Assembly (NCBI RefSeq): GCF_000384415.1
Contig: NZ_ARVU01000001.1
Location: 310,001-374,000, forward strand
Source: Cycloclasticus pugetii PS-1
Lineage (GTDB): Bacteria; Pseudomonadota; Gammaproteobacteria; Methylococcales; Cycloclasticaceae
Direction of reading: 5' to 3'
DNA: 64,000 nucleotides
Part shown: positions 17,253 to 27,896 of the stretch, one piece after another
How positions within the stretch are numbered: the first letter of the stretch is position 1
Layout: the number at the start of each line of letters is the position of its first letter
Position numbers and translations under genes: made by a program
The notes under the pieces: generated by a model
What the model was told of the DNA's origin: nothing
Databases searched by the model: none
What the model saw: only the letters and a program-made list of their open reading frames with translations

Positions 17253-17528
17253 GTGCTTTACCTTGAGGGGAAGTGGGTTAAAGCAACGCCTGCTTTTAAT
17301 ATCGAAATGTGTACACGGTTTGGTGTTAAGCCATTGGAGTTCAATGGCGTAGATGATTCATTTATGCACGAATTTAATGAACAAGATAAAAAGCATATGG
17401 AATATCTTACCGATTATGGTTTTTTTGCTGACTTACCACATGAGCGCATCATCACGTCATTAAAATCAAGCTACCCTAAGTTCTTTGCGCTTGTTGAAAA
17501 TAATAAGTCTATAAAAGATAGCTTCTAG
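17253..17528 (+). pseudogene. C-terminal remnant of a transglutaminase-like protein
   Basis: A frame of up to 91 codons begins at GTG 17253, directly after an in-frame TAG at 17247. Its opening YLEGKWVKATPAFN is the strand following the catalytic His in transglutaminase-like domains (normally preceded by H-x-W-x-E-V), and HMEYLTDYGFFADLP also fits those proteins. The catalytic Cys and His part is missing and no Shine-Dalgarno is seen. It is best read as the 3' end of a lost gene; a short functional protein is not excluded. Confidence 0.6.
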
Positions 17529-17649
17529 GGTGTCGGAAAATTAAATAGCGTATTTTTCGACTAAGGAAAGATTGCTACTACTTCGATGCGTCTTTCTTGC
17601 AAAAAGTATGGGGCTACTAAGCAGCCCCATACGGTGTATTAATAAGGAC

Positions 17650-17946
17650 TTATATTGTTGTCGGTGTAAGGTATTTAGTCGTTGGTGGTGCGGTTAATAA
17701 CGTACCTAGTTTTTCTAAATCTCCGCGCTCTGAGCGCCAAGCCATATAACTTTTGTGGTCTTCGCGCGAGTCCCATTTTTCTAACACCACAATATTTAAA
17801 GGGTCATCATCATTGCTTGTAACGACAATCTCTTGGCAACCTTTAAAAGCGCGTGTATCCGGTAATATAGCTTCGAATGTATTTAATAGTGTTTCACGGT
17901 TTTCTGTACTAACTTGTAAATTCAATATTACATTTATAGACATCAT
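17650..17946 (-). CDS. Antibiotic-biosynthesis-monooxygenase (ABM) domain protein
   Basis: 98 residues with a GAGGAAAT Shine-Dalgarno in front of a double ATG. The pattern (NVILNLQVSTENRETLLNTF... then DDPLNIVVLEKWDSREDHKSYMAWR) is a small ferredoxin-like ABM/YgiN dimer subunit; LEKWDSREDHKSYM is the most characteristic part. Such proteins oxidise quinols or aromatic or polyketide intermediates without cofactors, or act as haem-binding relatives. It is a single gene, transcribed towards the YeiH gene. The substrate is unknown. Confidence 0.8.
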   Translation of the reverse strand: MMSINVILNLQVSTENRETLLNTFEAILPDTRAFKGCQEIVVTSNDDDPLNIVVLEKWDSREDHKSYMAWRSERGDLEKLGTLLTAPPTTKYLTPTTI

Positions 17947-18155
17947 TATTTCCTCTTTTAGTTTTCATTATTTTTTGGTTTTAATAACCAAAAATTAAAA
18001 TCGCCTAGTATCACCTATCATGGGAAAAGTGATTCTAGACTTGTAAAGTGGCCTAAATATCCGGTCGCTCAGGCGTGTTTATACCACTTTATAAATCAAT
18101 TCAATATCGTATCCTTGGTGTGAGATATTGCTAACCATGCATTTCATTTTTATTG

Positions 18156-19043
18156 TCAGTCCAATTTTAAATTTTTCTTAATAAAGTCATTAAATAACTG
18201 TATTTTTAACTGCTTATATTGCTTCTCTTGATACACTAAATAAATACCTGCAGACCCTAAGTCATAATTAGGCAGCAACTCAACCAAGCGTCCTTCTCGT
18301 AAATCTTCAGCCACTATAAAGTGAGACAAGACAGATGCGCCCGCACCTTGTAACAGTAAAGCTTTAACAGCGCCTGCATTGTTAGTTTTTATAATGGCAC
18401 CGACCGACACGGTTTCTTGTTGCTTTTTTTGGGTAAATGTCCATTTAGTCGGGTTAGGCAATAAGGAAAAAATGACGCAGGCATGTTTTTCAAGGTCTTT
18501 GGGTGTAACTATTGGCCCGTATTGCTTCAAATAGCTAGGACTTGCGGCTAATACCAGGCGTGAATCAGCCACTTTTGTTGCGACAAGGTCAGAGTTTTGT
18601 AACCAGCCCACGCGAACACACACGTCTATATTTTCTTCAACCATGTCGATCACTTGGTCTTGTAGCATTAGTTCAATGTTTAATTTGGGGTATAAACGCA
18701 TAAACTCGACAATTAACGGCGTAATATATTGAATCCCTAAGCTATTAGTTGTGGCAATTTTTAATGAGCCAACGGGCTGGTTTTGCAGCACACTGATTTC
18801 ATTTTGCATGTACTGCGTCTCTTCTACGATTTTCTTGCAGCTTTGAAAGTAGATTCGCCCAACCTCAGTTAGGTTTAGTTGACGAGTTGTTCGATTTAAC
18901 AACCTTGCACCAACTTGTTTTTCCAAGAGGGTGACGTGTCGACTAACCGCCGATTTTGCCATTTTCAACACTTTAGCGGCCTCAGTAAAGCTGCCCAAGT
19001 CAACGACATGGTAGAAAATCATCATTCGATTGAGGTTTTCCAT
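18156..19043 (-). CDS. LysR-family transcriptional regulator
   Basis: 295 residues. The N-terminal winged helix-turn-helix (about 1-60) reads FYHVVDLGSFTEAAKVLKMAKSAVSRHVTLLE (as GSFTEAAKVL and KSAVSRHV). The LysR effector-binding domain (about 90-290) has two Rossmann-like subdomains and is of the CrgA-like group. It is divergent from the broken fadL gene across 117 bp, where a 17-bp palindrome containing a T-N11-A motif lies. That layout suggests it controls the fadL-porin-hydrolase genes; the inducer is unknown. Confidence 0.9.
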   Translation of the reverse strand: MENLNRMMIFYHVVDLGSFTEAAKVLKMAKSAVSRHVTLLEKQVGARLLNRTTRQLNLTEVGRIYFQSCKKIVEETQYMQNEISVLQNQPVGSLKIATTNSLGIQYITPLIVEFMRLYPKLNIELMLQDQVIDMVEENIDVCVRVGWLQNSDLVATKVADSRLVLAASPSYLKQYGPIVTPKDLEKHACVIFSLLPNPTKWTFTQKKQQETVSVGAIIKTNNAGAVKALLLQGAGASVLSHFIVAEDLREGRLVELLPNYDLGSAGIYLVYQEKQYKQLKIQLFNDFIKKNLKLD

Positions 19044-19094
19044 AAGATAATTGTTCTTAAAAAGAGAATAGTCTAGTATATTATCTCCTGCATT

Positions 19095-19111
19095 ATTTCA
19101 TTATATGAAAT
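19095..19111. promoter_or_regulatory. Candidate LysR operator palindrome
   Basis: ATTTCAT-TAT-ATGAAAT is a perfect 17-bp palindrome in the intergenic region between the LysR gene and the fadL-like gene. It contains the T-N11-A spacing typical of LysR-type binding sites. The assignment rests on position and symmetry only. Confidence 0.45.
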
Positions 19112-19160
19112 TAATGGTGTGGTAACAATTCAATTAACCCAGCACTCCTAGGGGAATGTT

Positions 19161-20462
19161 ATGACATACAAAGCTAAGATTTCAGTAGGGGTTCTTTTGC
19201 TCTCCTTTAGCCATTTTGCATCTGCAATCAATGGCTATTTCGCGATTGCTTACGGTGCCAAAATGACGGGCATGGCCGGAGCCGCGATTGCCTTTCCTGA
19301 AGACACTTTAACAGGTGCTGTTAACCCTGCCGGCATGTCTCAAGTAGAAGGTTTAGATATTGGCGCTCGTTTTCTCTATTTACCCCGTGACGCCGAATTT
19401 GATTGCCGGGGTATCGGGGCTTGTGATGAGCTAGTACGGGATGATAGTCAGCGCGATTATTGGATTGTTCCGAACTTTGGCTGGAATAAACGATTAAATG
19501 ATAAAAGCACACTGGGTGTTACTGTTTACGGTAATGGTGGGATTAATACGGCATATAGAAAACGCTTGTTTACAGAAACAGCCGAACGTGTTTTAGGGGC
19601 TCCAAGCATAACGACAGACGGGCATCTAGGGGTGGATTTTGCGCAACTTATTATCGCCACCACCTACACGTATGAAATGTCTCCAAATAACTATATTGGG
19701 GTATCTCCTTTATTTGGTATTCAGAAATTTAGTGCGCAAGGTTTAGACTTCTTTCAAGGCGTATCGTCAGACGCAGGCAGTCTAACGAACAGAGGGGACG
19801 AGGTGTCCTACGGACTGGGTATTAAATTAGGGTGGTTTTATAAATCTAACGATACTTACCAGTTTGGCGCCTACTATGCACCAAAAATGTAAATGACTAA
19901 GATGAAAAAATATTCTGGTCTGCTTGCTAACAATGGTGAGTTTGATATTCCTTCAAATTACGGTGTGGGCTTGGCCATTAATTTTTCAAAACAACTGTCT
20001 ATTGCTTTTGATGTGACACGCATTAACTACAAAGACATTGAGGCGTTGTCAAACCCTGTGCCCACGGCTTCGGAGCTGAACCCTATGATCGGTTTCTCCG
20101 CAGATAGGCTACTCGGTGCAAAAAACAGCGTTGGGTTTGGTTGGAAAAGTATTACGGCGTATTCATTAGGTGTTCGTTACATTTTTGATGACAAAATAAC
20201 GCTTCGGGCTGGTGCAAACGTGGGTGAAGAACAGATTCCTAGACGATCTGGGTTACTAAACCCCATTACCCCCGCCATGCCAGCTAAACATTTAACGGCT
20301 GGGTTTAGCTATAAAAACAGTGAGCATTCAGAATGGTCATTGGCTGTTATGCACGCCTTTCGTAATGAATTAACCGCTGAGAACACAGCATTTTTAGGGA
20401 CGGATGTTAAGTTTGGCATTGCTGAGACGACCTTAGATATTAGCTACAGTTACAGTTACTAA
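19161..20462 (+). pseudogene. FadL-family outer-membrane transporter interrupted by one in-frame stop
   Basis: Residues 1-243 (19161-19892) and 245-433 (19893-20462) lie in the same frame, separated only by TAA at 19890-19892. The first part has a signal peptide (to about residue 22) and the FadL/TodX-type start (AYGAKMTGMAGAAIAFPED). The second continues the barrel (KKYSGLLANNGEFDIPSNYGVGLA) and ends in the terminal strand SYSYSY. The interruption falls at APKM-stop-MTKMKKYSG; relatives usually have an aromatic residue there, so a Tyr codon TAT/TAC becoming TAA explains it. No Shine-Dalgarno precedes the second part. The family imports hydrophobic compounds, including aromatic hydrocarbons. 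It is either a true nonsense mutation or a base-call error. Confidence 0.8.
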
Positions 20463-20525
20463 AAGTCGTGTAACATACTACCTCGGTTTGGATAAACCGA
20501 TCACTCATAATAAGAAAAACTATAA

Positions 20526-21905
20526 ATGATTATGTTAAAAAAATTATCAATCCCTTTGCTGGCGCTTGTTAGCCTTCCTGCTTTAGCTGATTCTTCTCAT
20601 GCCTATGCAAATGCGGTTCTTGAAGCCCTTCAAAAAAAAGGCTTACTAAGCGAACATGATGTGGCGGACATTAAGCAACATGCTCAACAAGCCGAATTGC
20701 AAGCGAGTAAACCCTCCGTGGCTAAAAAAACCAGTGTTAAGTCGGCTGTTAATAATTTAGTCGTAGCGACTAAAAAAAATGTTAACAAGGCGAGTCCTAA
20801 TATTAAATTTTGGGGGTTAGCGCAGCCACGCTACACCTTTGTCCCCTCTAAAAATGGCCGTCAAGGAACAAATAGTTTTACATTAAGACGAGCGCGTCTA
20901 GGTTTTACGGGTTTTGCAAGTGACAATGTGGCTTTTCGCTTCCAGTATGATGCATCTAACGAAGTGGTAGGCTTATCAAACGCGCAAAAACTACTGGATG
21001 CTTGGGTGAGTTTGAAGCACTTTGATGACAGTCTTGGTAGTATCACAGTGGGGCAGCAATTTGCACTCGGTTATACAAGGCGACCACATAAATCGGCTAG
21101 CGTGGAACGCAAATTTACCGAGGTGTTATCACCCGGGGCTGTCGGTCGAGCGCGTGGGTTAACAATTAGAAAAGGCAATATGGGGCTGCCTGAAACTAAC
21201 TCAAAGGGGTATTTTGGTAACCGTGTACATTATGCGCTTGGCTTATTTAATAGCCCTGACTTATCGCTAAATAATGATAATAACGATTTGTTGTTTTCAG
21301 CCGCCTTTGCGCTCCGCCCAAATGGTATTTCCCCCAGTGATGATGAATATCAATTTAAAGACAGGCCGTTAGCGTACAGCGTTGGTGCTGCCTACAGTAC
21401 ATCATTAGATTCTGTCACGTTGGATACAAAATTTCAGCCTAACGGGGTTGAGTTAGATAATGAGTGGCTTAGCGTATTTGCAGACGTTCAAGCGCACCAT
21501 TGGTGGCTATGGGCGTCATGGGCAGAATTTAAATCTGATGCCACAGGTGGTTTAGCAGTTAATACACAAGGTGATAATACAAATGCGCTGAGTTCTAGTG
21601 CTTTAACTTTAGGCCTTAGCCGTGCCTATTTGCTGAACTCTGAAGACATGGGCTGGGCATGGGCATTACAGTATCAGCATGTCGATAATGAGCACCCCTC
21701 TAGAACAGCTTTCTTTAGACCGTTAACAGGGAAATCGACTGATGAAATAGCTCGCGGTATGAACCAAGGTAGTGTTTACCAAGCTATATTCACTTGGCAG
21801 TTTGATGAAAACTTAAGGCTTATTAATGAGCTGGCGTACTATGACCCCACAGACGGTAAATTTAATTATCCATCGTTTATTAGTCAATTACAGCTTTCCT
21901 TCTAA
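20526..21905 (+). CDS. Outer-membrane porin of the phosphate-selective O/P type
   Basis: 459 residues. A signal peptide ends about residue 22 (ALA). A helical, Lys/Ala-rich segment (about 25-90) leads to a beta-barrel beginning KFWGLAQPRYTFVPS and FTLRRARLGFTGFASDN, typical of the Porin_O_P family; FRFQYDAS and the terminal strand SQLQLSF also fit. ATG 20532 is an alternative start. Unlike the porin at 7137, no Pho box is visible upstream, so family membership does not mean phosphate uptake. Position after the fadL-like gene suggests a joint role in uptake of organic substrates. Confidence 0.8.
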   Translation: MIMLKKLSIPLLALVSLPALADSSHAYANAVLEALQKKGLLSEHDVADIKQHAQQAELQASKPSVAKKTSVKSAVNNLVVATKKNVNKASPNIKFWGLAQPRYTFVPSKNGRQGTNSFTLRRARLGFTGFASDNVAFRFQYDASNEVVGLSNAQKLLDAWVSLKHFDDSLGSITVGQQFALGYTRRPHKSASVERKFTEVLSPGAVGRARGLTIRKGNMGLPETNSKGYFGNRVHYALGLFNSPDLSLNNDNNDLLFSAAFALRPNGISPSDDEYQFKDRPLAYSVGAAYSTSLDSVTLDTKFQPNGVELDNEWLSVFADVQAHHWWLWASWAEFKSDATGGLAVNTQGDNTNALSSSALTLGLSRAYLLNSEDMGWAWALQYQHVDNEHPSRTAFFRPLTGKSTDEIARGMNQGSVYQAIFTWQFDENLRLINELAYYDPTDGKFNYPSFISQLQLSF

Positions 21906-21925
21906 TTCAATAAAACGTGTAGCCT

Positions 21926-22699
21926 ATGAAACAAGAACACTATATTCAAGCAGCTAACCGACGCCTTCGTGTGCAACAAATAGGTCATATACAGGCTAAC
22001 GCACCTACATTAGTTTTTTTGCATGGTGGTATAGACTCTATTGAAATGTGGCGTGATTTCCCCGAACAAGTGCATCAAGCTACTGGTTTATGCGTTATTG
22101 TTTATGAACGCTGGGGGCACGGGCAGTCTGAGCCGCTAACTGAGTTTCGAGAGTATGACACGCGTGCAGAGGAGGCGGGTGAGCCGTTGCTTGATCTTTT
22201 TAAGCACTTTGGCTTAACTGACGTCATTCTAGTGGGGCATAGTTATGGCGGTGTTATATCTCTTGTTGCGGCAAGCCTGCATACAGAGGTTGTATGTGCT
22301 GTCGTATCGATTGTTCCGCAAATGCTTATTCATGATCAATGTTTAGCCGGTGCACAAGAAGCTAAGGAAGCGTTTGAAAATGGCGACCTTCGAAAAAAGC
22401 TCTTTAAATTCCATGGCGAAGGGCTCGATATTTTGTTCTATGATTGGATAAATAGAGTGAATAGTGAGGCTTACCAAGCTGAGGATTGCACGCAGTATTT
22501 GCAACAAATAAGCTGTCCGGTCTTGCAGGTTTTTGGCAAAGAGGATGGTTTTGGGTATTTGCCAAACCTTGATCTGTCAAAAAAACATATACCCAGCCAG
22601 CTATCAGTCAAGGTTGTGCCCGATGCAGGGCATTATGTTCACTTAGATGCTAAAGAAACCGTCGTTAATGAGGTAAAAGAGTTTTGTCTAACACTGTAA
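21926..22699 (+). CDS. Alpha/beta hydrolase, substrate unknown
   Basis: 257 residues with the full alpha/beta-hydrolase fold: oxyanion segment FLHGG (31-35), nucleophile S106 in VGHSYGG, an acid in the FGKEDGF region (about 205-211) and catalytic His in DAGHYVHLD (about 236). It lies 20 bp after the porin stop and probably shares its transcript. It resembles general ester or C-C hydrolases of the MhpC/haloperoxidase superfamily. Nothing in the sequence points to one substrate. Confidence 0.85.
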   Translation: MKQEHYIQAANRRLRVQQIGHIQANAPTLVFLHGGIDSIEMWRDFPEQVHQATGLCVIVYERWGHGQSEPLTEFREYDTRAEEAGEPLLDLFKHFGLTDVILVGHSYGGVISLVAASLHTEVVCAVVSIVPQMLIHDQCLAGAQEAKEAFENGDLRKKLFKFHGEGLDILFYDWINRVNSEAYQAEDCTQYLQQISCPVLQVFGKEDGFGYLPNLDLSKKHIPSQLSVKVVPDAGHYVHLDAKETVVNEVKEFCLTL

Positions 22700-23032
22700 T
22701 GCCAAAGTGAGTGTGGTGCGCCTTAGCGCTTTATATTAAAAAGCCAGGGACGTTTTTTATCTATAAGAGTAACAAGGTTTATCCCTAGTTCTGCGGGGCA
22801 ATTATCAGCGTCTGTCTATTGCCCAACTGTACTTGAGTTGCGAAAACGCTCATCGCTACTAGCAAAAGGCAGATCGGTTTGTTGTGTTGTCTGACCTGTC
22901 GAGTGGGGAATAGTCCTGCTTTATCCGATCGGTTTTCTTCTAGCGTATAGCATTGAACAGCACTAGCCTAATGCAGGTTTCAAGCTGGCGGTTGATCGCC
23001 TGCATTATGACTAGCGGTTCAATATTTCTGCT
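22700..23032. other. Intergenic region between convergent hydrolase genes
   Basis: 333 bp without a credible open frame. Apart from the palindrome at 22952-23023 no promoter, terminator with a T-run or repeat is evident. Confidence 0.5.
22952..23023. repeat. Three-block imperfect palindrome downstream of the BphD-like gene
   Basis: Symmetric blocks are ATTGAAC (22952-22958) with GTTCAAT (23017-23023), CTAG with CTAG, and TAATGCAGG (22969-22977) with CCTGCATTA (22999-23007). The arms are 72 bp end to end around a 21-bp loop and begin 10 bp after the bphD-like stop. No T-run follows on either side, so it is not a normal Rho-independent terminator; a REP/MITE-like element or mRNA-stabilising hairpin is more likely. 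Confidence 0.55.
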
Positions 23033-24249
<1,217 letters not shown>

Positions 24250-25650
24250 ATGAAAAAAACGATGTATGAAAAAATTTGGGAAAGCCACTTTGTTCACCAA
24301 GAACCAGGTCAGGCTCCTTTGTTATATGTAGACAGGCACTTAATGCACGAGGTTACTAGCCCTCAAGCATTTGAAGGCCTTCGCATGGCAAATAGGCCAG
24401 TGCGTAACCCACATAGCATTTTGGCGACAATGGATCATTGTGTGCCGACTAAAGATCGTGATCTTCCTATTGCTGACCCAATTGCTAAAAAGCAAATTGA
24501 AACGATGGCAGAGAACTGTGAAGAAAATGGCCTAAATTTGTACGATATGGAAAGCCCAGATAATGGTGTGATTCATGTTGTTGTGCCAGAGCATGGTTTT
24601 GTTCATCCTGGAATGGTCGTAGTGTGTGGTGATAGCCATACAGCAACGCATGGTGCGTTTGGCGCATTGGCGTTTGGTATTGGCACATCAGAAGTAGAAC
24701 ATGTGATGGCGACGCAAACCTTGCCACAGCAAAAATCTAAAACCATGTTGGTTCAAGTGGACGGTAAGTTGTCTAAACACTGTACTGCAAAAGATATTGC
24801 CTTAGCGATTATTGGCGTAACAGGCACAGCGGGTGGTACCGGTTACGTCATAGAATATGCCGGTGAAGCGATTGAAGCGCTAACGATGGAAGGCCGTATG
24901 ACTGTTTGTAATATGGCTATTGAAGCAGGCGCCCGTGCAGGCATGGTGGCGCCGGATCAAAAAACATTTGATTTCTTAGAAGGTAAAGAGTTTGCACCTA
25001 AGGGAGAGCAGTGGGAGCAAGCATTAACGTATTGGAAATCACTGGTAACTGATGAAGGTGCAGAATATGACAAAGTTATCACCCTTAATGCATCAGATAT
25101 CTCTCCTCAAGTTACTTGGGGTACATCGCCTGAACAAGTTATTGGCGTAAACGGTGCAGTACCGACGCCTGAAAGCTTTGATGATAAGGGCAAGCGTTTA
25201 GCCTGCGAAAGTGCACTTAAATATATGGGATTGGCAGCAGAAACCAAAATGACCGATATCAACATTGATTACGTGTTTATTGGTTCATGTACTAATGGCC
25301 GTATCGAAGATTTTCGTGATGCCGCTGAAATGGCAAAAGGCACAACCGTGGCAGAGGGCGTAACAGCGATAGCCGTGCCAGGGTCTTTCCACGTGAAAGT
25401 ACAAGCTGAAAAAGAAGGCATTGATAAAATATTTAAAGAGGCAGGTTGGGAATGGCGCGAGCCAGGCTGTTCAATGTGTTTGGCTATGAATGGCGATGAG
25501 CTTAAAGACGGCCAACGTTGTGCGTCAACATCAAATCGTAACTTTGAAGGGCGTCAAGGCAAAGGTGGACGTACTCACCTTGTGTCACCCGCAATGGCAG
25601 CGGCCGCAGCGGCCGCCGGTCACTTTGTCGATATCAGTAAATTAGGTTAA
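24250..25650 (+). CDS. leuC: 3-isopropylmalate dehydratase large subunit
   Basis: 466 residues from ATG 24250, exactly the E. coli LeuC length; an upstream ATG at 24220 would add 10 unrelated residues, and GGAAAG sits properly before 24250. Aconitase-family signatures include YIDRHL-type [20 protein letters not shown] (as [14 protein letters not shown]), [20 protein letters not shown] (as GDSHTATHG), [12 protein letters not shown] and GCSMCLAMN; the three Cys ligate the [4Fe-4S] cluster. With LeuD it isomerises isopropylmalate (or citramalate) substrates. leuD follows 4 bp later. Confidence 0.96.
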   Translation: MKKTMYEKIWESHFVHQEPGQAPLLYVDRHLMHEVTSPQAFEGLRMANRPVRNPHSILATMDHCVPTKDRDLPIADPIAKKQIETMAENCEENGLNLYDMESPDNGVIHVVVPEHGFVHPGMVVVCGDSHTATHGAFGALAFGIGTSEVEHVMATQTLPQQKSKTMLVQVDGKLSKHCTAKDIALAIIGVTGTAGGTGYVIEYAGEAIEALTMEGRMTVCNMAIEAGARAGMVAPDQKTFDFLEGKEFAPKGEQWEQALTYWKSLVTDEGAEYDKVITLNASDISPQVTWGTSPEQVIGVNGAVPTPESFDDKGKRLACESALKYMGLAAETKMTDINIDYVFIGSCTNGRIEDFRDAAEMAKGTTVAEGVTAIAVPGSFHVKVQAEKEGIDKIFKEAGWEWREPGCSMCLAMNGDELKDGQRCASTSNRNFEGRQGKGGRTHLVSPAMAAAAAAAGHFVDISKLG

Positions 25651-25654
25651 GGCT

Positions 25655-26269
25655 ATGGAAAAATATACAAAACACGAAAGCGTTGCGGCATTAATGAACC
25701 GTAATAATGTTGATACCGATCAAATTATTCCAAAGCAGTTTCTAAAAAAAGTAGAGCGTAGCGGATTTGGCGTACATCTATTTCATGATTGGCGTTATTT
25801 GAATGATGGTGTAACACCTAACCCAGAATTTGAGCTCAATAAGCCTGAGTTTGAAGGGGCAAAGATACTAGTAACAGGCGATAACTTTGGTTGTGGTTCG
25901 TCACGTGAACATGCGCCATGGGCGATTGCAGATTATGGTTTTAATACCATTATCTCAACAAGCTATGCTGATATTTTTTACAATAACTGTTTTAAAAACG
26001 GCATCTTAGCGATTGTTGTGCAGCCTGATCAATTGGATGCGTTAATGGCAGAAATTAGCGCAAACGAAGGGGTTAGTTTTACTGTAGATTTAGAAAATCA
26101 AACCGTTACAACACCGGGTGGCAATGGGTTCTCGTTTGAGATTGATCCGTTTCGTAAAGAAAACATGTTAAGTGGCTTGGATGATATTGGGCTAACACTT
26201 AAGCATGTAGATAAAATCAGCGCCTTTGAAGAACAGCATAAGCAGCGTCTTCCTTGGCTTTGGGCGTAA
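25655..26269 (+). CDS. leuD: 3-isopropylmalate dehydratase small subunit
   Basis: 204 residues, standard LeuD length. NVDTDQIIPKQFLK (about 16-29), GDNFGCGSSREHAPWA (about 71-86) and the swivelling-domain fold identify it. It completes the LeuCD active site. It is 4 bp from leuC and 31 bp before the citramalate-synthase-like gene, in one operon. Confidence 0.96.
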   Translation: MEKYTKHESVAALMNRNNVDTDQIIPKQFLKKVERSGFGVHLFHDWRYLNDGVTPNPEFELNKPEFEGAKILVTGDNFGCGSSREHAPWAIADYGFNTIISTSYADIFYNNCFKNGILAIVVQPDQLDALMAEISANEGVSFTVDLENQTVTTPGGNGFSFEIDPFRKENMLSGLDDIGLTLKHVDKISAFEEQHKQRLPWLWA

Positions 26270-26300
26270 AAGCTAATAAGCGGTTAAGTTAAGCGGAAAA

Positions 26301-27827
26301 ATGAGCTCTCGGTATATTCAAATTATGGACACCACCTTGCGTGATGGTGAGCAAACGCAGGGGGTGTCCTTTTCGCCTGCTGAAAAAGTAAGCATTGCGA
26401 AGGCGTTATTAGAGTCGCTGCGGGTAGACCGCATCGAAGTTGCGTCTGCTGGTGTGTCCGAGGGCGAGCAAGAAGCAGTTCGTAATATTAATGAGTGGGC
26501 GCAAGCTGAAGGCTTTGATGGAAAAGTAGAAGTCTTGGGTTTTGCCGACCATAAGCGTAGTGTCGATTGGATTGTTAATGCCAATGGTAAGGTGATCAAC
26601 CTTCTTACGAAGGGTAGCGAAAAGCATTGCCGAGAACAGTTAGGTAAAACCTTAGACGAGCACGTTGAACAAGTGCTTAATACGGTTAATTATGCCTTGC
26701 AGCAAGGCTTAAAAGTTAATGTGTACCTAGAAGACTGGTCAAACGGCTATGCAGACAGTCCGGAGTATGTGTTTGCATTTATGGAGGCCATAAAAGATGC
26801 AGGTATTGATCACTTTATGTTGCCTGACACGCTAGGTGTTATGTCACCTGATGAGGTGCGAACAGCGTTAACAGATATGTGTACACGATTTCCTGACGTG
26901 CAATTCGATTTTCACCCGCACAATGATTACGGCCTAGGCACAGCTAATATTATGGCCGCCGTAGAAGCAGGTGTAAGCGCCATACATTGCACAGTAAATT
27001 GCTTGGGTGAACGTGCAGGCAATGCATCTGTGTCAGAAGTTTCCGTTGTTTTGCGCGATAAAATGGGCATGGAGCTGTCCATTGATGAAAGTAACATCGT
27101 GCGTTTAAGCAATATGGTTGAAAACTTTTCAGGCAAGTGGGTAGCGGCTAATGCGCCTATTATTGGTGATGATGTGTTTACACAAACCGCCGGTATTCAT
27201 GCTGATGGCGATAAGAAAGGCGGTTTGTATGAAAGTAAGCTAAGCCCTGAGCGCTTTTCTAGAATACGCAGCTATGCCTTAGGTAAAATGAGCGGTAAAG
27301 CATCACTCAGTAAGAACCTTGAGCGTTTGGGTATTGAGCTGTCGGAAGAAAACCAAAAGAAAGTGCTTGAACGTATTGTTCGTTTGGGGGATTCAAAACA
27401 GACGATTACCACTGAAGACCTTCCTTTTATTATTGCCGATGTATTAGAGAGTGAAAGCTACAAGCATATCCGTTTGCTCGACTGTTCTATTACCAGTCGT
27501 TTAGATCAATCGTCTATTGCCGATATCGCTGTGAATATAAAAGGTGCTGAATATCAATCAAGTGGCACAGGCAATGGTGGTTTTGATGCTTTTATTGATG
27601 CCATTAATAAGCTATTGGTTGAATACGATGCGGTATTGCCAGAGCTAGAAGATTACGAAGTAAGAATACCTAAGGGCGGGCATACTAACGCACTAACAGA
27701 GTGTGTTATTACGTGGGCGAATGAACGAAAAATGCGTAAAACAAGGGGTGTACATTCTAACCAAGTGTTTGCCTCGATTCTTGCGGCGCTTCGAATGATT
27801 AATATTCAGTTGCACGAAAAATCGTAA
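26301..27827 (+). CDS. Citramalate synthase-like LeuA/CimA-family enzyme
   Basis: 508 residues. The TIM-barrel begins IMDTTLRDGEQTQGVSFS and keeps the metal ligands in DTTLRDGEQ and DFHPHNDYGLG (the H-x-H-N-D motif), with NCLGERAGNASV. The linker FTQTAGIHADGDKKGGLY and a C-terminal regulatory LeuA domain (about 390-505, ending YEVRIPKGGHTNAL) follow. Length and these motifs match the Leptospira CimA type ((R)-citramalate synthase) and its Bacteroidetes relatives more than Proteobacterial LeuA. It condenses acetyl-CoA with pyruvate (isoleucine route) or with 2-ketoisovalerate (leucine route); the sequence alone does not decide. Confidence 0.8.
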   Translation: MSSRYIQIMDTTLRDGEQTQGVSFSPAEKVSIAKALLESLRVDRIEVASAGVSEGEQEAVRNINEWAQAEGFDGKVEVLGFADHKRSVDWIVNANGKVINLLTKGSEKHCREQLGKTLDEHVEQVLNTVNYALQQGLKVNVYLEDWSNGYADSPEYVFAFMEAIKDAGIDHFMLPDTLGVMSPDEVRTALTDMCTRFPDVQFDFHPHNDYGLGTANIMAAVEAGVSAIHCTVNCLGERAGNASVSEVSVVLRDKMGMELSIDESNIVRLSNMVENFSGKWVAANAPIIGDDVFTQTAGIHADGDKKGGLYESKLSPERFSRIRSYALGKMSGKASLSKNLERLGIELSEENQKKVLERIVRLGDSKQTITTEDLPFIIADVLESESYKHIRLLDCSITSRLDQSSIADIAVNIKGAEYQSSGTGNGGFDAFIDAINKLLVEYDAVLPELEDYEVRIPKGGHTNALTECVITWANERKMRKTRGVHSNQVFASILAALRMINIQLHEKS

Positions 27828-27844
27828 ACGATTAATAATCGAGC

Positions 27845-27880
27845 AATAAAAAAGGCTTACATCTGTAAGCCTTTTTTATT
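27845..27880. terminator. Bidirectional terminator between the leu operon and leuB
   Basis: A perfect 16-bp inverted repeat (27845-27860 with 27865-27880; core GGCTTAC-ATCT-GTAAGCC) has A-runs on one side and T-runs on the other. It can stop transcription from both converging operons. Confidence 0.93.
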
Positions 27881-27896
27881 GGGTGTTAAATAAGAT

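Noticed and set aside
17063-17266. Plus-strand frame across the hydrolase remnant
   Set aside because: It is antisense to the recognisable alpha/beta-hydrolase fragment at 17000-17158 and resembles nothing.
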